A stretch of 17,749 bases of DNA from DASVXQ01 sp046727955 (GCA_046727955.1 JBKPDO010000161.1:1-17749); one strand, 5' to 3'; counted from the first letter of the stretch, positions 1 through 7,808 are shown. Translations and numbers: made by a program. Notes: generated by a model not told the origin, from the sequence alone.

Positions 1-81
1 CAGGAACTGCGCCGCCAGCTCCATCACCGGTCACGACTCGAGGAGGGGGTGGTCGACCAGACTGTCACCCCTGCCGCATAA
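1..81 (+). CDS. C-terminal end of an unidentified protein (partial)
   Basis: Frame 1 is open from the window edge to a TAA at 79-81, giving 26 residues that begin QELRRQLHHRSRLEEG and end TPAA. The composition (alternating charged residues, Leu/Gln) looks like the tail of a helical or coiled-coil protein. It would be convergent with the minus-strand operon ending at 236, and a strong hairpin lies between the two stops, which fits two genes meeting here. The fragment is too short to identify, and in GC-rich DNA an open run this short could occur by chance. Confidence 0.4.
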   Translation, partial: QELRRQLHHRSRLEEGVVDQTVTPAA

Positions 82-189
82 GATGCCGTCAGTGGGAGCC
101 CGCGTCCGCCCGCTTTTCCACCAGAAGCGGGACGCCACCGCACGGATACCGGCGCCGTTACAATCGGTTGGTCAACATCCTGGGCGGCA

Positions 190-219
190 ACAGGCCCCGA
201 CGCGGACGCCGGGGCCTGT
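190..219. terminator. Perfect 10-bp stem hairpin, probable bidirectional terminator
   Basis: ACAGGCCCCG at 190-199 pairs perfectly with CGGGGCCTGT at 210-219 around a 10-nt loop. It sits 16 bp beyond the stop of the minus-strand operon (236) and about 110 bp after the stop of the convergent frame ending at 81. There is no clear T tract on either side, so it is a GC-rich actinobacterial-type hairpin rather than a classical intrinsic terminator. Confidence 0.6.
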
Positions 220-235
220 GATCAGCCGAGGGTAC

Positions 236-931
236 TCAGCGTTCGTCGCGCTCGTGACGCTCCCGCCGGCCGCGGTCGGGGTAGGTCGGCTCGATCCAGT
301 CGGCCGGACGCCACTCCTCGGCATGGGCGACGCGCTCGGTCATGCCGCCGACGTCGTCGGCCGCGAGCTTGTCCTCAAGGGACGGCTCGTCGTACCGGCC
401 GTCGTGGTTGTGCTGCCGCTCGGACGTGCCCTGCTCGTCCGGCCCGAACAGGTCGGGCGGGCAACCCGGATCGTCATAGGCCAACGCCCGCTGCTCCGGC
501 TCGGCCCGGTCGGCTTCGGCCTCCTCGCCGAGCGCACGCACCGAGTCTTGCAGCCGCCCCCGGGTAGCCGGATCGGCCGCCCGCGGCGTGACGCCCGCTC
601 GCCAGCGGCGCCGATCGACCACATCGGGCGGCCCGGCTTGCGGCTGGCTGCGGGCGAAGCGGCGATCGGCGATGCGCTCGCGCAGCGACCGGCGCCGGCC
701 CTCGTGCAGCCCTGGCGTGCCGGCCGGCGGGAGCAGCTTGCCGGAGTCCGGTAGCCGCTCGTTCAGCTCGATGATGAGCACGCCCGGCCGGGTCCGTGGT
801 AGCTCGCTGAGCAGACTGCGCAGCTCCGATGTGGGCAGCGCGTCGAGGTAGCGGACCAGATCGGCGCGGAACTGCCCTTCGGGGCGTGGCTCCGGGCCGA
901 CCTCGGCCGGGTACAGCGGGTCAGCGGGCAT
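236..931 (-). CDS. Hydrophilic protein of unknown function, last gene of a conjugation operon
   Basis: A 231-residue protein starting MPADPLYPAEVGPEPRPEG. The ATG at 931-929 lies 1 nt after the TGA (935-933) of the upstream WhiB-like gene, so translation is probably coupled. A longer in-frame start at 1117 exists, but it would lie inside the upstream gene and gives low-complexity Pro/Gly/Ala sequence. I recognise no family. The first 60 residues include a plausible small folded region (LVRYLDALPTSELRSLLSEL, then PGVLIIELNERLP). The rest is rich in Arg, Glu, Asp and Pro and looks disordered, ending in an RRERHERDER tail. There is no signal peptide or membrane segment. Its place after the coupling protein and WhiB-like genes suggests a conjugation accessory protein, which is inference only. 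Confidence 0.75.
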   Translation of the reverse strand: MPADPLYPAEVGPEPRPEGQFRADLVRYLDALPTSELRSLLSELPRTRPGVLIIELNERLPDSGKLLPPAGTPGLHEGRRRSLRERIADRRFARSQPQAGPPDVVDRRRWRAGVTPRAADPATRGRLQDSVRALGEEAEADRAEPEQRALAYDDPGCPPDLFGPDEQGTSERQHNHDGRYDEPSLEDKLAADDVGGMTERVAHAEEWRPADWIEPTYPDRGRRERHERDER

Positions 932-932
932 C

Positions 933-2768
933 TCAGAACACCTCCCGTTCGTCACGGTGGGGATGGTGGGGACGGCTGGACCGTCCGGCCCGGCTGGCGC
1001 CGGCCTGGGCCTGCCGCTCGGCGCGCTCGGTCTGCCGCCGGGCCGGGCGGCTGGCCCGCTCGGCCCCCAACCGCTGGGCGCGGGCCGCACGGCGTTGGAC
1101 CGCCCACATGCGGGCACCCTGCCTGGCCGCGCGGCTCTCGGCGTTCATCTCGGCGACCGCGCCAGCGCCGAGCGTGGCGATCTCCTCGGCGCGGCGAACC
1201 CGCTGGGCCAGCTCAGCATCCGAGCGTGCCCTGACGGGGATCGCGCCCTGGTTGAGCCGGACGAACACAGGGTCCAGCCGCGCGGCCGGCTGGGCGTTGT
1301 GGCCCGGCCTGGCCGCCCGCGTGGTAGCCGGCATGCCGAGGTTGAACCGCTGCCAGCCGGCCAGCAGCGCCGGACGGCTGGAGCCAAGCTGGCGGGCGGC
1401 CGCCTTGATGCTGCCGAGCTGGGTGGCCAGCCGGAACGCCCGCTCGGCGTGCTCGCGGTCGTGGGCGAACACCGACCGCCTGGGACGGCCCGGGTAGGCC
1501 AGGCCCCACTGCGCCCACGCCCTGGCGAGGGTGGACGGGATCGTGCCGAGCTCGCGGGCGGCCTGCTGCGGCCCGACCTGGGTGGCCAGCCGGTGCGCCT
1601 GCTCGGCCAGCTCGCGGTCGCGCCGCCAGGGGCTGGCCTGCGCCGGCTGGTGGTCGCGCAGCCCGGTCCGCTGGTGCGGCTTGGTCCCGGCGAAGATCCC
1701 GTGATCGTCCCCGCGGCTGGCGGCGCTCTTGACGGCCAGCTCCAGGCAGTCGGCCCTGACCTGGCAGCCGGCGCAGACCTGCTTGGCGGCCTGCGCCTTG
1801 GCCTTTTGGCCCCGCTCGGGGAAGAACAGCTCGGGGTCCTGGTCACGGCAGGCGGCCCGCGCCAGCCAGCTTGACCCCTCGCCCGCCGGCGGCGGCGCGG
1901 CCGGGCCTGTCGGCTCTGACCGCGGCGCGGCCGGGCTGGCGCGGTGGGCGGCGCGCAGCTCCCGCACCACCCGCGACACGTAGTCGGCCGAGGTGTGCAG
2001 CTCGGCGGCCAGGTCCCGGCTGCTGACCCACCGGCCGCCCTCCAGCTCGCGGGCCTGCCACAGCGCCTCGATCCGCTGCCTGGTGGTCGGCGTGGCGCCA
2101 GCGCGCAGCGTCGCCAAGGTGGTGGCCACGTACGCGCGGCTGGTGCCAAGCTCCCGGGCGACCTCGGCGGGGTCCAACTGCTGGGTGCCGTGCAGCTCGT
2201 GGCGGCGCCACAGCAGCTCGACGTTGTCGGCCAGCGAGCTGGTCGGCAACGGCCGCTCGGCGGCGGCGGGGGTGGGGCTGCCGACGCGGAACCGCTCGGC
2301 CAGCGCCGCGAGCTGATCAGCGTGGACCTGGCCGTGGTCTTCGGGCACGGCCCGTAGGCTGGCAAGGGTGGGGTCGTGGTCGCGGACCTCGCGCAGCGAC
2401 CGCAGCCACTGGCGGGCGACCGTGGCGGTGGTGCCAAGCTCGGCGGCCAGCGCGGCCGGGTCCAGCCGCTGGCCGCCGCGCAGCTCCCTGGCCAGGTATG
2501 CCTCGGTGATGCGGTCGCGGACCAGCCGGCCGCGCAGCCCCACAAGGCCCGGGTCGCGTTGCCGCTGGGCGCGCAGCACCCGGACCAGGTCATTGGCGAG
2601 CCGTGGGGTGACGCTGACCTCGGCGGCCAGCGCGGCGGGGTCGACGTGGTGGCCGCCGTCGACCTCGCGGGCAAGCCAGGTGTAGGCGATCCGCTCCCAC
2701 GCCGGCCGTGGGTCCGCCGGCGGCTCGGCGGCCGGCTGGACCGTGTTGGGAGGGTGCTCAGCGGTCAT
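933..2768 (-). CDS. WhiB-type Fe-S domain protein with repeated helix-turn-helix modules
   Basis: The 611-residue product starts at ATG 2768 (MTAEHPPNTVQ). GGGAGGGAG lies about 7 nt upstream, and the start overlaps the end of the coupling-protein gene by 11 nt. Four similar modules near residues 24-67, 83-127, 181-223 and 230-273 share the pattern WLAREL-x-GG-x-x-LDPAALAAELGT followed by an LRxLR helix. This is typical of DNA-binding HTH repeats. A WhiB-like cluster follows: C307, C332-x2-C335 and C341, with GIFAGT about 18 residues later in place of the usual G-[VI]-W turn. Two further HTH-like repeats lie near 385-423 and 437-477. The Arg/Ala-rich C-terminal tail is probably disordered. WhiB domains in actinobacteria bind a 4Fe-4S cluster and act in transcription. 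Here the domain is embedded in a protein far longer than the usual 80-130 residues, so a regulator of the element's transfer genes is the best inference. Confidence 0.85.
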   Translation of the reverse strand: MTAEHPPNTVQPAAEPPADPRPAWERIAYTWLAREVDGGHHVDPAALAAEVSVTPRLANDLVRVLRAQRQRDPGLVGLRGRLVRDRITEAYLARELRGGQRLDPAALAAELGTTATVARQWLRSLREVRDHDPTLASLRAVPEDHGQVHADQLAALAERFRVGSPTPAAAERPLPTSSLADNVELLWRRHELHGTQQLDPAEVARELGTSRAYVATTLATLRAGATPTTRQRIEALWQARELEGGRWVSSRDLAAELHTSADYVSRVVRELRAAHRASPAAPRSEPTGPAAPPPAGEGSSWLARAACRDQDPELFFPERGQKAKAQAAKQVCAGCQVRADCLELAVKSAASRGDDHGIFAGTKPHQRTGLRDHQPAQASPWRRDRELAEQAHRLATQVGPQQAARELGTIPSTLARAWAQWGLAYPGRPRRSVFAHDREHAERAFRLATQLGSIKAAARQLGSSRPALLAGWQRFNLGMPATTRAARPGHNAQPAARLDPVFVRLNQGAIPVRARSDAELAQRVRRAEEIATLGAGAVAEMNAESRAARQGARMWAVQRRAARAQRLGAERASRPARRQTERAERQAQAGASRAGRSSRPHHPHRDEREVF

Positions 2769-4723
2769 CGTGCGCTCCCTCCCGCTCGGCCCGCGACCGA
2801 CCGCCAAGACGACGGTTGAGCCGCTCGGCCCACGACGGCTGCCGGGTCCGTGCCCGCTCGGCGCGCTCGCGGGCGCGCAGGGTGGCGCGCTCGCGGCGCT
2901 GCTCGGCGCGGCGCAGCTGCCGCTCGCCGCGGTCCTCCAGCCGCTGGCGCCGCCGCTGCTCGGTGGGGGTGTAGAACGGCCGCAGCCGGATCGGGGTTGG
3001 GCGCAGGTGCCCGTACAGCAGCACGCCCTCCCCCGGCCGCAGCCGGCGCAGGTCCTCCACCGGCAGCAGCGGCCGGTACAGGGTGGACTCGTTGAGCGAG
3101 TGGCGCCCGTCGGAGCCCATCGAACGGGACTGCTCGAGCTGTTGGCGCTCGCCGATCAGCTTGGTTCCCAGCTCCAGCGCCGACAGGTCCGCCAGGCCGG
3201 ACAGGAACAGCTTGGCGCGATGGTTGTTGAGGATGGTCGAGGCCTTGGTGCCGTAGCGGGCCTCAAGCTGGCTCTTGTCGTGCCACACCGTCACCAGCTG
3301 GATGCCCTGCCCTCTGGCGGTGGTGGCCAGCACGTCCAGGTCACTGAGGGCGGCGCAGTTGCCCGCCTCGTCCAGGAACAGCCCAAGCCGCGGGTCCAGC
3401 AGCCCGTCGGGGGAGCGCGCGGCCTTCTCCTGCGCGGCGGCGACGACCTGTTGGGTGATCGTCTCGAACAGCGGGCGCAACAGCCGCTGCTGGTGGGCCG
3501 GGGCGTACAGGTAGATGGTGTGCTCGCCCCGCAGGAAGTAGTCGAGATCGAGGGTGTGGCCCTCGGTCCAGGCGGCGACCCGCTCGTTGCCGTAGACGTG
3601 CAGCATCTCCTCGGCCGTTGCGTACAGCGAGTCCCACGCGCGGTCGGTGCGGCCCTGGGAAGAGGCCCACGCGTCGGCGGCGGCCTGCACGCCGGCCGTC
3701 TGGAGGATGTCGCCGATCTGGTCGCGGTTGGGGTCGACGCCCTCGCGCGTGTCCAGCCAGTGCAGCACGTCGCGCATGGTCAGGCCCTTGGTGGCCGCCG
3801 CGAACAGGACCGGCGCCAGGAACTTGACACCCATCGTCTTCCAGAACCGATGCTCTGGCCGCTGTTCCTCGGTGGGGGTCTGCTCGATCGCGTTGGCCAG
3901 CATCACTGCCATCTGCTGCGCGCCCGCCCAGGTCCCACAGGAGGCCAGCGGGGTCCACTGCGCCGCCGGCTCGCCCGAGGCGCCCAACGGGTCGATGATC
4001 GTCACCTCGCCCTTGCGGGCACGCTGCGCCATCGTCGCCCGCAGCACGTCAGGCTTGACCGAGGTGGCCAGCAGGGGGCCTTGCCAGTCGAGGATGCCGG
4101 GCACCAGCAGACCGCTTGTCTTGAATGAGCCGGTAGGCCCGAAGACCAGCACCGAATGGCAGTCCTCGGAGGCCAGCAGCCGCCCGCCCACGCCGAGGCC
4201 GGCCAGGCGGCTGGTCCGCCCGACGATCACCCGGCCGGGGGTGGGGCGGCGCACGAACAGCAGGCGCAGCTCCCGCCCGCCGGCCCACCGAGCCCTGCCG
4301 GTTGCGCCGCGTGTGCTCCCGGCCTGGCCGGTGGCCCGGCGCGCGGCCGGGCAGGTACTGCGTGACCGCCCGCACCGTGGCGGTCGTCCCGCCGGCGACG
4401 CCGCCGACCACGGTTCCGGCCGAGGCGTACATGCCGACCGGGCCGGGCAGCGCGCTGCGCACCTCGGCGGGCCAGGCGAGTGCCGGGTCGCTCCAGGTGT
4501 GGGGCAGGTGCCACATGACCGAGGCCACGTCGGCGGGGGACAGGTGCATCCAGGTGTGCCCGAACGCCAGGCCCGCGAGCTGACCGCTGAGCCACACCAG
4601 CAGCCCGGCCGTCCCGGTGGCGGCCAGGCCGTAGCCGAGCAGGCGCTCTTCGGTGCCGCCCATGCCCGGCTCGGGGATGTGCCGTCCGTTGGGAGGCACC
4701 GGAGGACGAGGGTCACGCCACAT
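2758..4723 (-). CDS. TraG/TraD/VirD4-family conjugal coupling ATPase, with apparent frameshift
   Basis: Type IV coupling proteins link the DNA substrate to the mating channel at the inner membrane and hydrolyse ATP. The C-terminal part (about 4300 to 2758) has Walker A GPTGSFKTSG near 4140-4111 and Walker B LGLFLDEAGN near 3387-3358. It then has TTARGQGIQLVTVWHD and LNNHRAKLFLSGL blocks typical of the family, and ends in an Arg-rich tail. The N-terminal part lies in another frame: MWRDPRPPVPP at ATG 4723, with GGAGGT 7 nt upstream, then two hydrophobic segments (LLGYGLAATGTAGLLVWLSG and AGTVVGGVAGGTTA), the membrane anchor expected of VirD4-like proteins. The frames switch near 4330-4350, consistent with one extra base or two missing. 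The start overlaps the upstream zinc-finger gene by 11 nt. As written the sequence cannot make one full-length (about 654-residue) protein; a sequencing error would restore it. Confidence 0.85.
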
Positions 4724-5120
4724 CCTGACCACCTCCGGACCTGCCTCGATCCGCGCAGCGCTCCTGCTCGAGGAGAGCGCGGTACTCGTCCGGATGCGCA
4801 GCGATCAGGCGTCGAACCGCTGCGTGACGGGACTTCCTGAGTCGGGCTTCCCGGCCCGGGTCCAGCATGCTGAGCCTTGCTCGCGTTGTGCGCTTGCGGA
4901 CCCGCTCCCGCTCCCGCATGCGCAGCAGCTCGGCGGGGTCCTGCCGACGTCGGCGATAGGACTCCTGCGAGCGCTGGCGCTGGTGGGCCTTGCAGTAGGT
5001 TGAGAGGCGACCGTCAGGACGCTGGTAGAAGGCGTCCGCCGGCCGTTGCTCACCGCAGTCAGGGCAGGACTTGCCGGCCTGTCGAACGACGGTGAGCGTG
5101 TTGTTACGATCACGCTGCAT
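4713..5120 (-). CDS. Small zinc-finger protein at the head of the conjugation operon
   Basis: A 135-residue protein starting MQRDRNNTLTVVRQ at ATG 5120, with GAGGGAG about 9 nt upstream. In-frame sequence further upstream (to 5309) looks non-coding. A likely zinc-binding site is formed by CPDCG at residues 16-20 and, about 20 residues on, YCKAH, giving a CxxC...CxxH arrangement. The spacing and the FYQRPDGRLSTYCKAH context resemble the N-terminal zinc module seen in small phage and plasmid proteins, including some annotated as recombination-endonuclease-VII-like. The catalytic part of such an endonuclease is not evident here. The rest is a very basic helical region (YRRRRQDPAELLRMRERER) followed by an Arg/Ala-rich helix. 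A nucleic-acid-binding role at the head of the transfer operon is inferred. Confidence 0.8.
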   Translation of the reverse strand: MQRDRNNTLTVVRQAGKSCPDCGEQRPADAFYQRPDGRLSTYCKAHQRQRSQESYRRRRQDPAELLRMRERERVRKRTTRARLSMLDPGREARLRKSRHAAVRRLIAAHPDEYRALLEQERCADRGRSGGGQDVA

Positions 5121-5373
5121 CTTGGGGTGTCTCCCTCGGGTGTGAGGCCCCGGGGCGGCTGCGTCTTGACGGGTCGAAGCCGCTCCGGTGGCCACTTCAC
5201 GGATGGCTGAGAGAGCACCCGGGCGGCGCCCGGATGACAGCGGATTTGCCAGCGGGACGTAGCGTCCACGACTGGAATAGGGTGGGACCGCAAGGCACGA
5301 GCTACGCACGAAGCGCAGCTCAGACGGGATGTCAGGGGATCGGGCGGAACCCCTCGGGATGACCGTTAGCCGG
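5121..5373. other. Intergenic DNA upstream of the conjugation operon, inside the element end
   Basis: No convincing gene is seen. It contains a perfect short hairpin (CCGGGC-GGC-GCCCGG, 5219-5233) and an AGGGG/CCCCT stem near 5334-5355. It must hold the promoter of the minus-strand operon, but no clear -35/-10 pair could be assigned. As the stretch next to the tRNA-derived site, it would also be where arm-type recombinase sites would lie. Confidence 0.4.
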
Positions 5374-5426
5374 TTGAGGGCCTAGTGCCCGGTAAGGGCG
5401 TGGGGGTTCAAGTCCCCCCTCCGACA
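5374..5426 (+). other. 3' part of tRNA-Leu(GAG): probable attachment site of the integrated element
   Basis: TTGAGGG at 5374-5380 reads as an anticodon loop with anticodon GAG. It is followed by CCTAG, a class-II variable arm (TGCCC-GGTAA-GGGCG), a perfect T arm (GGGGG TTCAAGT CCCCC, 5402-5418), acceptor strand CTCCGAC and discriminator A (5426). The 5' half is wrong. The expected GTCGGAG acceptor strand is absent, and the 5 bases before the loop do not pair with CCTAG. The best candidate start (GTCAGGG, 5331) leaves 43 nt before the loop, with a mismatch. Integrases of actinobacterial conjugative elements commonly use the anticodon-loop-to-3'-end segment of tRNA genes, leaving such a fragment at the distal junction. 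On the plus strand this places the element to the left, where the transfer genes are. Confidence 0.65.
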
Positions 5427-6038
5427 CGAACCATTCGGATACCAGCGTCTGACCACGATCCTGGCGCTCTGAGCAGCGGCGATAGCAGACCGCCATCTTC
5501 GTGAGGGTACCCGTGAATCACGCTGTCGAGCGGCCCATGGCCGTTGTCACGCCTCAGGCGAGGCCTCTGACAGCATCGCGACAACGCGCTGACAAAATGG
5601 TCATCCTGCGCTGCGGTCAGCGACAACTCGGCATCGTGGTCGTCCTGGGGTCCCGGTCAACGAGGGGTCCCGGGTGATGGCTGTTCCTCGGATCCCCGCC
5701 TCCTCGTCGTCGGCCTAACTGGCAGGCCCGAGCCCGGAGGAGGGGCGGCGAGTCACTGCCCTTCCTTGCCGCGCGACCAGAGCTACGTACTGGCTGCCGG
5801 CGACAGCGGGCTGGTGAGCCACCTCACCGGGCCAGACGACCCCAAACAGCCGCCGCCGTCGGTGTCGGCCAAGGATTGTAATACGTCTCAGTCGAGGTAT
5901 CCCCTGCGGGGACTAGGAATGTCAACGTTGAGTGGCCCCACCTCGCTCGCCAGAAGTGGCCCCACCCCCCGGTCGTGTGCGAGCAATCCCTGGTGTCCCT
6001 TGCCCCTGGATCTGAGGTATTGCCAGCTGATCCGAGAC
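5427..6038. other. Gene-poor junction between the tRNA site and the IS21 element
   Basis: Several short open frames cross this stretch on both strands, but none shows a plausible start, ribosome binding site or recognisable domain. Apart from the repeat pair at 5920-5965, no feature was recognised. It probably consists of old chromosomal or insertion-sequence debris. Confidence 0.5.
5920..5965. repeat. IS21-type terminal repeat remnant
   Basis: Beginning at TGTCAACGTT (5920), the sequence contains two identical AGTGGCCCCAC units at 5931-5941 and 5955-5965, 24 bp apart. A TGTC terminus followed by repeated short GGCC-containing units is the usual form of an IS21-family end. It differs in sequence from the IS21 end at 6039, so it is likely a leftover of another element. 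No matching transposase is present. Confidence 0.45.
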
Positions 6039-6131
6039 TGTCAAGGGCCATTGAGATCTCCCTGGGGACGGTCATGAATCCTCCCCGGTGATGGCCATGA
6101 GCGTTCCCCACTGGTGGCCATCAGGTCTCCC
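6039..6131 (+). repeat. Left inverted end of the IS21 element
   Basis: Four degenerate units on the plus strand: GGGCCATTGAGATCTCCC (6045-6062), GGGACGGTCATGAATCCTCCCC (part of 6065-6086), a unit with ATGGCCATGAGCGTTCCCC (ending 6109), and CTGGTGGCCATCAGGTCTCC (6111-6130). Their reverse complement aligns with the units at 12292-12384, for example GGGAGACCTGATGGCC against GGGAGACCTGGTGGCC. In this family such repeats are the sites bound by IstA. Confidence 0.7.
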
Positions 6132-6137
6132 GGGAGG

Positions 6138-6290
6138 TCAGGTCAGCGGCACCACCCCCTTGCCGGAGGTGGCCTGGCTGAGCCGCACCGAGTCGCCCCG
6201 GGTGACGCACAGGTGGGCATGGTGGAGCAGTCGGTCCACGGTCGCCGCGCACAGCCTGGGGTCGGTGAAGGTCTTGGTCCAGCGATCTGG
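6138..6290 (-). pseudogene. istB: istB 3' fragment (C-terminal 50 residues of the IS21 helper ATPase)
   Basis: Minus-strand codons from 6290 to the stop at 6138 encode DRWTKTFTDPRLCAA, then TVDRLLHHAH, GDSVRLSQA and a GVVPLT end. This matches the C-terminus of IstB-like AAA+ ATPases in pattern. The N-terminal part of the same gene is at 10716-10043, about 3.7 kb away on the other side of the recombinase element. The codons between 6290 and the repeat at 6400 stay open but do not look like IstB. They may be part of the insertion or a local rearrangement. Confidence 0.7.
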
Positions 6291-6384
6291 GGCTGGGACA
6301 TGTTCGTGGTGGAGGATCCTGGCTCGTGCCTGCAGTCTTCGCCTTCCAGCGCGCTCTTTGATCTTCCAGGCGTAAGCCACATAT

Positions 6385-6400
6385 GTTTGGCGCCACCTTG
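6385..6400 (+). repeat. Left copy of 16-bp direct repeat (att-like core)
   Basis: GTTTGGCGCCACCTTG. It matches the copy at 9999-10014 at 15 of 16 positions and contains the palindrome GGCGCC. It lies 12 bp before the first possible start codon of the recombinase gene. Confidence 0.7.
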
Positions 6401-6411
6401 ACCCTTCAACT

Positions 6412-7497
6412 GTGAGGAAGGTGTGCGGTGGCGGGGTCACGACTACGCGTGCTCGAGGCGGGGCGGTGCCGCAGGAGCCGGTCACCACCGACCCGTGGGC
6501 GTTCCAGGCCCAGTGTGTGGAGGCGTTCGTGGCCTCCTGGCACGCGCGCGGGTTCAGCCCGGTGACCATCGACAACGACACCGGCCTGCTGGAGCGGACC
6601 CTGACGGCCCTGGGCCGCCCGGCGTGGGAGGTGACCCCAGAGGGTATCGACCGGGTCGTCGGGGAGCTGGCGGTGGCGGGGCGGGCGACGTCGACCCGGC
6701 GGGAGTACGTGCAGATCTTCAAGGGCTTCCACCGGTTCCTGCAGGCCCGCAAGGCCGCCGAGATCCAGGCCGTCTTCGGGGTGCGCCTGGTCTGCCCGGT
6801 GGACGAGTTCAACGCCGCCCGCCATGTCGGCGACGACTCCCCGGCGCTGCTGCCTCCGCCCAGCCCGGAGCGGGTCGCGCAATTCTTCGACTTCCTCAGG
6901 GCCCGGATCGCCACCGCCCGCAAGTACGCGCCCGCGGCCCGGGACTATGCGCTGTTTCGGACGCTGTATCACGCCGGCCTGCGGTCGGAGGAGGCCGCGC
7001 TGCTGGACCGAGCGGACGTGCATTTTGGCCGCGGCCCGTTCGGCAAGCTGCACGTGCGCTTTGGCAAGGGCGCCCGCACCTCCGGACCTCGGCCCCGCTG
7101 GGTGCCGATGCTGGACGGGCTGGACCTGGTGTTGCGCTGGTTCCTGGACGACGTGCGCGGCAGGCTGCCCGACTCGGGCGTGCTGTTTGCCGACCAGGCG
7201 GGCGGCAGCCTGCACCCGGGCACGATCCGCAACCGGCTGCGCTATCTGATGGAACTAGAAGGCCGAGCGGCCACCGAGCGGTTCAGCCCGCATGGGCTGC
7301 GGCGGGCGTGCGCGACCCACAACTACGAACGCGGCGTGGACCTGGTGGCCATCCAGCAGTTGCTCGGGCACTGGACGGTCAGCTCCACGATGCGGTATGT
7401 CCGGCCCTCGGCGACCCTCGTCGAGGACGCCTATCGCCGCGCGGTCACCGCCACGCTGGGGGAGCTGACCGGGGATGGGGAGGACGGGACGGCATGA
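6412..7497 (+). CDS. Tyrosine recombinase/integrase of the inner element
   Basis: The 361-residue frame carries a full set of tyrosine-recombinase residues: R191 (HAGLRSEEAALL), K219 (RFGKGAR), H294-x-x-R297 (SPHGLRRACATH), H320 (LLGHWTVSSTMRYV) and nucleophile Y329. The N-terminal core-binding (SAM-like) domain covers about residues 30-120. Such enzymes cut and rejoin DNA at short core sites through a 3'-phosphotyrosine link, and this one is the likely integrase/excisionase acting on the flanking 16-bp repeats. The start is uncertain. GTG 6412 gives the longest form but has no ribosome binding site. GTG 6466 (VPQEPVTTDPW), with GAGGCGG upstream, is a good alternative. The stop overlaps the next gene by ATGA. 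No frameshift is seen, unlike the surrounding IS genes. Confidence 0.9.
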   Translation: MRKVCGGGVTTTRARGGAVPQEPVTTDPWAFQAQCVEAFVASWHARGFSPVTIDNDTGLLERTLTALGRPAWEVTPEGIDRVVGELAVAGRATSTRREYVQIFKGFHRFLQARKAAEIQAVFGVRLVCPVDEFNAARHVGDDSPALLPPPSPERVAQFFDFLRARIATARKYAPAARDYALFRTLYHAGLRSEEAALLDRADVHFGRGPFGKLHVRFGKGARTSGPRPRWVPMLDGLDLVLRWFLDDVRGRLPDSGVLFADQAGGSLHPGTIRNRLRYLMELEGRAATERFSPHGLRRACATHNYERGVDLVAIQQLLGHWTVSSTMRYVRPSATLVEDAYRRAVTATLGELTGDGEDGTA

Positions 7498-7808
7498 GGA
7501 TCCGGTGGCGGCTGCGGATGGCCGCGGCCCAGCGTGAGGTGTGGACCGGCGCGCAGTTGCGGCGGCTGCTGCGCGAGCGGGCCGGGCTGGAGCTGTCGGC
7601 GGCGTCGGTGTCGGCGCTTTTGACCAAGCAGCCCTCGCAGGTGAAGCTGTCCACGCTGGCGGCGTTGTGCACGGCGCTGGCGTGCAGCCCCAACGACCTG
7701 TTGGAGGTCGACACCACCCCGGTTGAGCGGCCGGCCCCACCACCCAGGGCCGCGGCTGACCCGCCGAAGCAGGCCTCCACGCGTGGCCGGTCGATGCCGC
7801 CGCTGTGA
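7494..7808 (+). CDS. Small Xre/Cro-type helix-turn-helix protein
   Basis: A 104-residue protein starting MRIRWRLRMAAAQREVW at ATG 7494; its ATGA overlap with the recombinase stop implies translational coupling. Residues about 17-74 form a Cro/C1-type HTH fold: TGAQLRRLLRERAG, then a recognition-helix region SAASVSALLTKQPSQVK, then STLAALCTALACSPNDLLEV, which is typical of the family's last helices. The Pro/Ala-rich tail is probably disordered. In the element it may act as a directionality factor or as a repressor of the recombinase operon; which of these is inference. The next gene starts 27 bp downstream. Confidence 0.85.
   Translation: MRIRWRLRMAAAQREVWTGAQLRRLLRERAGLELSAASVSALLTKQPSQVKLSTLAALCTALACSPNDLLEVDTTPVERPAPPPRAAADPPKQASTRGRSMPPL

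Noticed and set aside
83..754. Long plus-strand open frame opposite the 236-931 gene
   Set aside because: Low-complexity Arg/Pro/Gly/Val translation with no ribosome binding site. It is antisense to a gene with better coding character and a coupled start.
2743..4128. 461-residue plus-strand open frame opposite the coupling ATPase
   Set aside because: The minus strand carries Walker A and B motifs of the TraG family; the plus-strand translation is a GC-driven shadow.
5331..5426. Complete tRNA-Leu starting at GTCAGGG (5331)
   Set aside because: The acceptor pairing has a mismatch, the D-arm region is about 9 nt too long, and the anticodon stem does not pair. Only the 3' part is tRNA-like.
6138..6923. 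261-residue minus-strand open frame as a gene
   Set aside because: Only the last 50 residues resemble IstB. The rest is antisense to the tyrosine recombinase.
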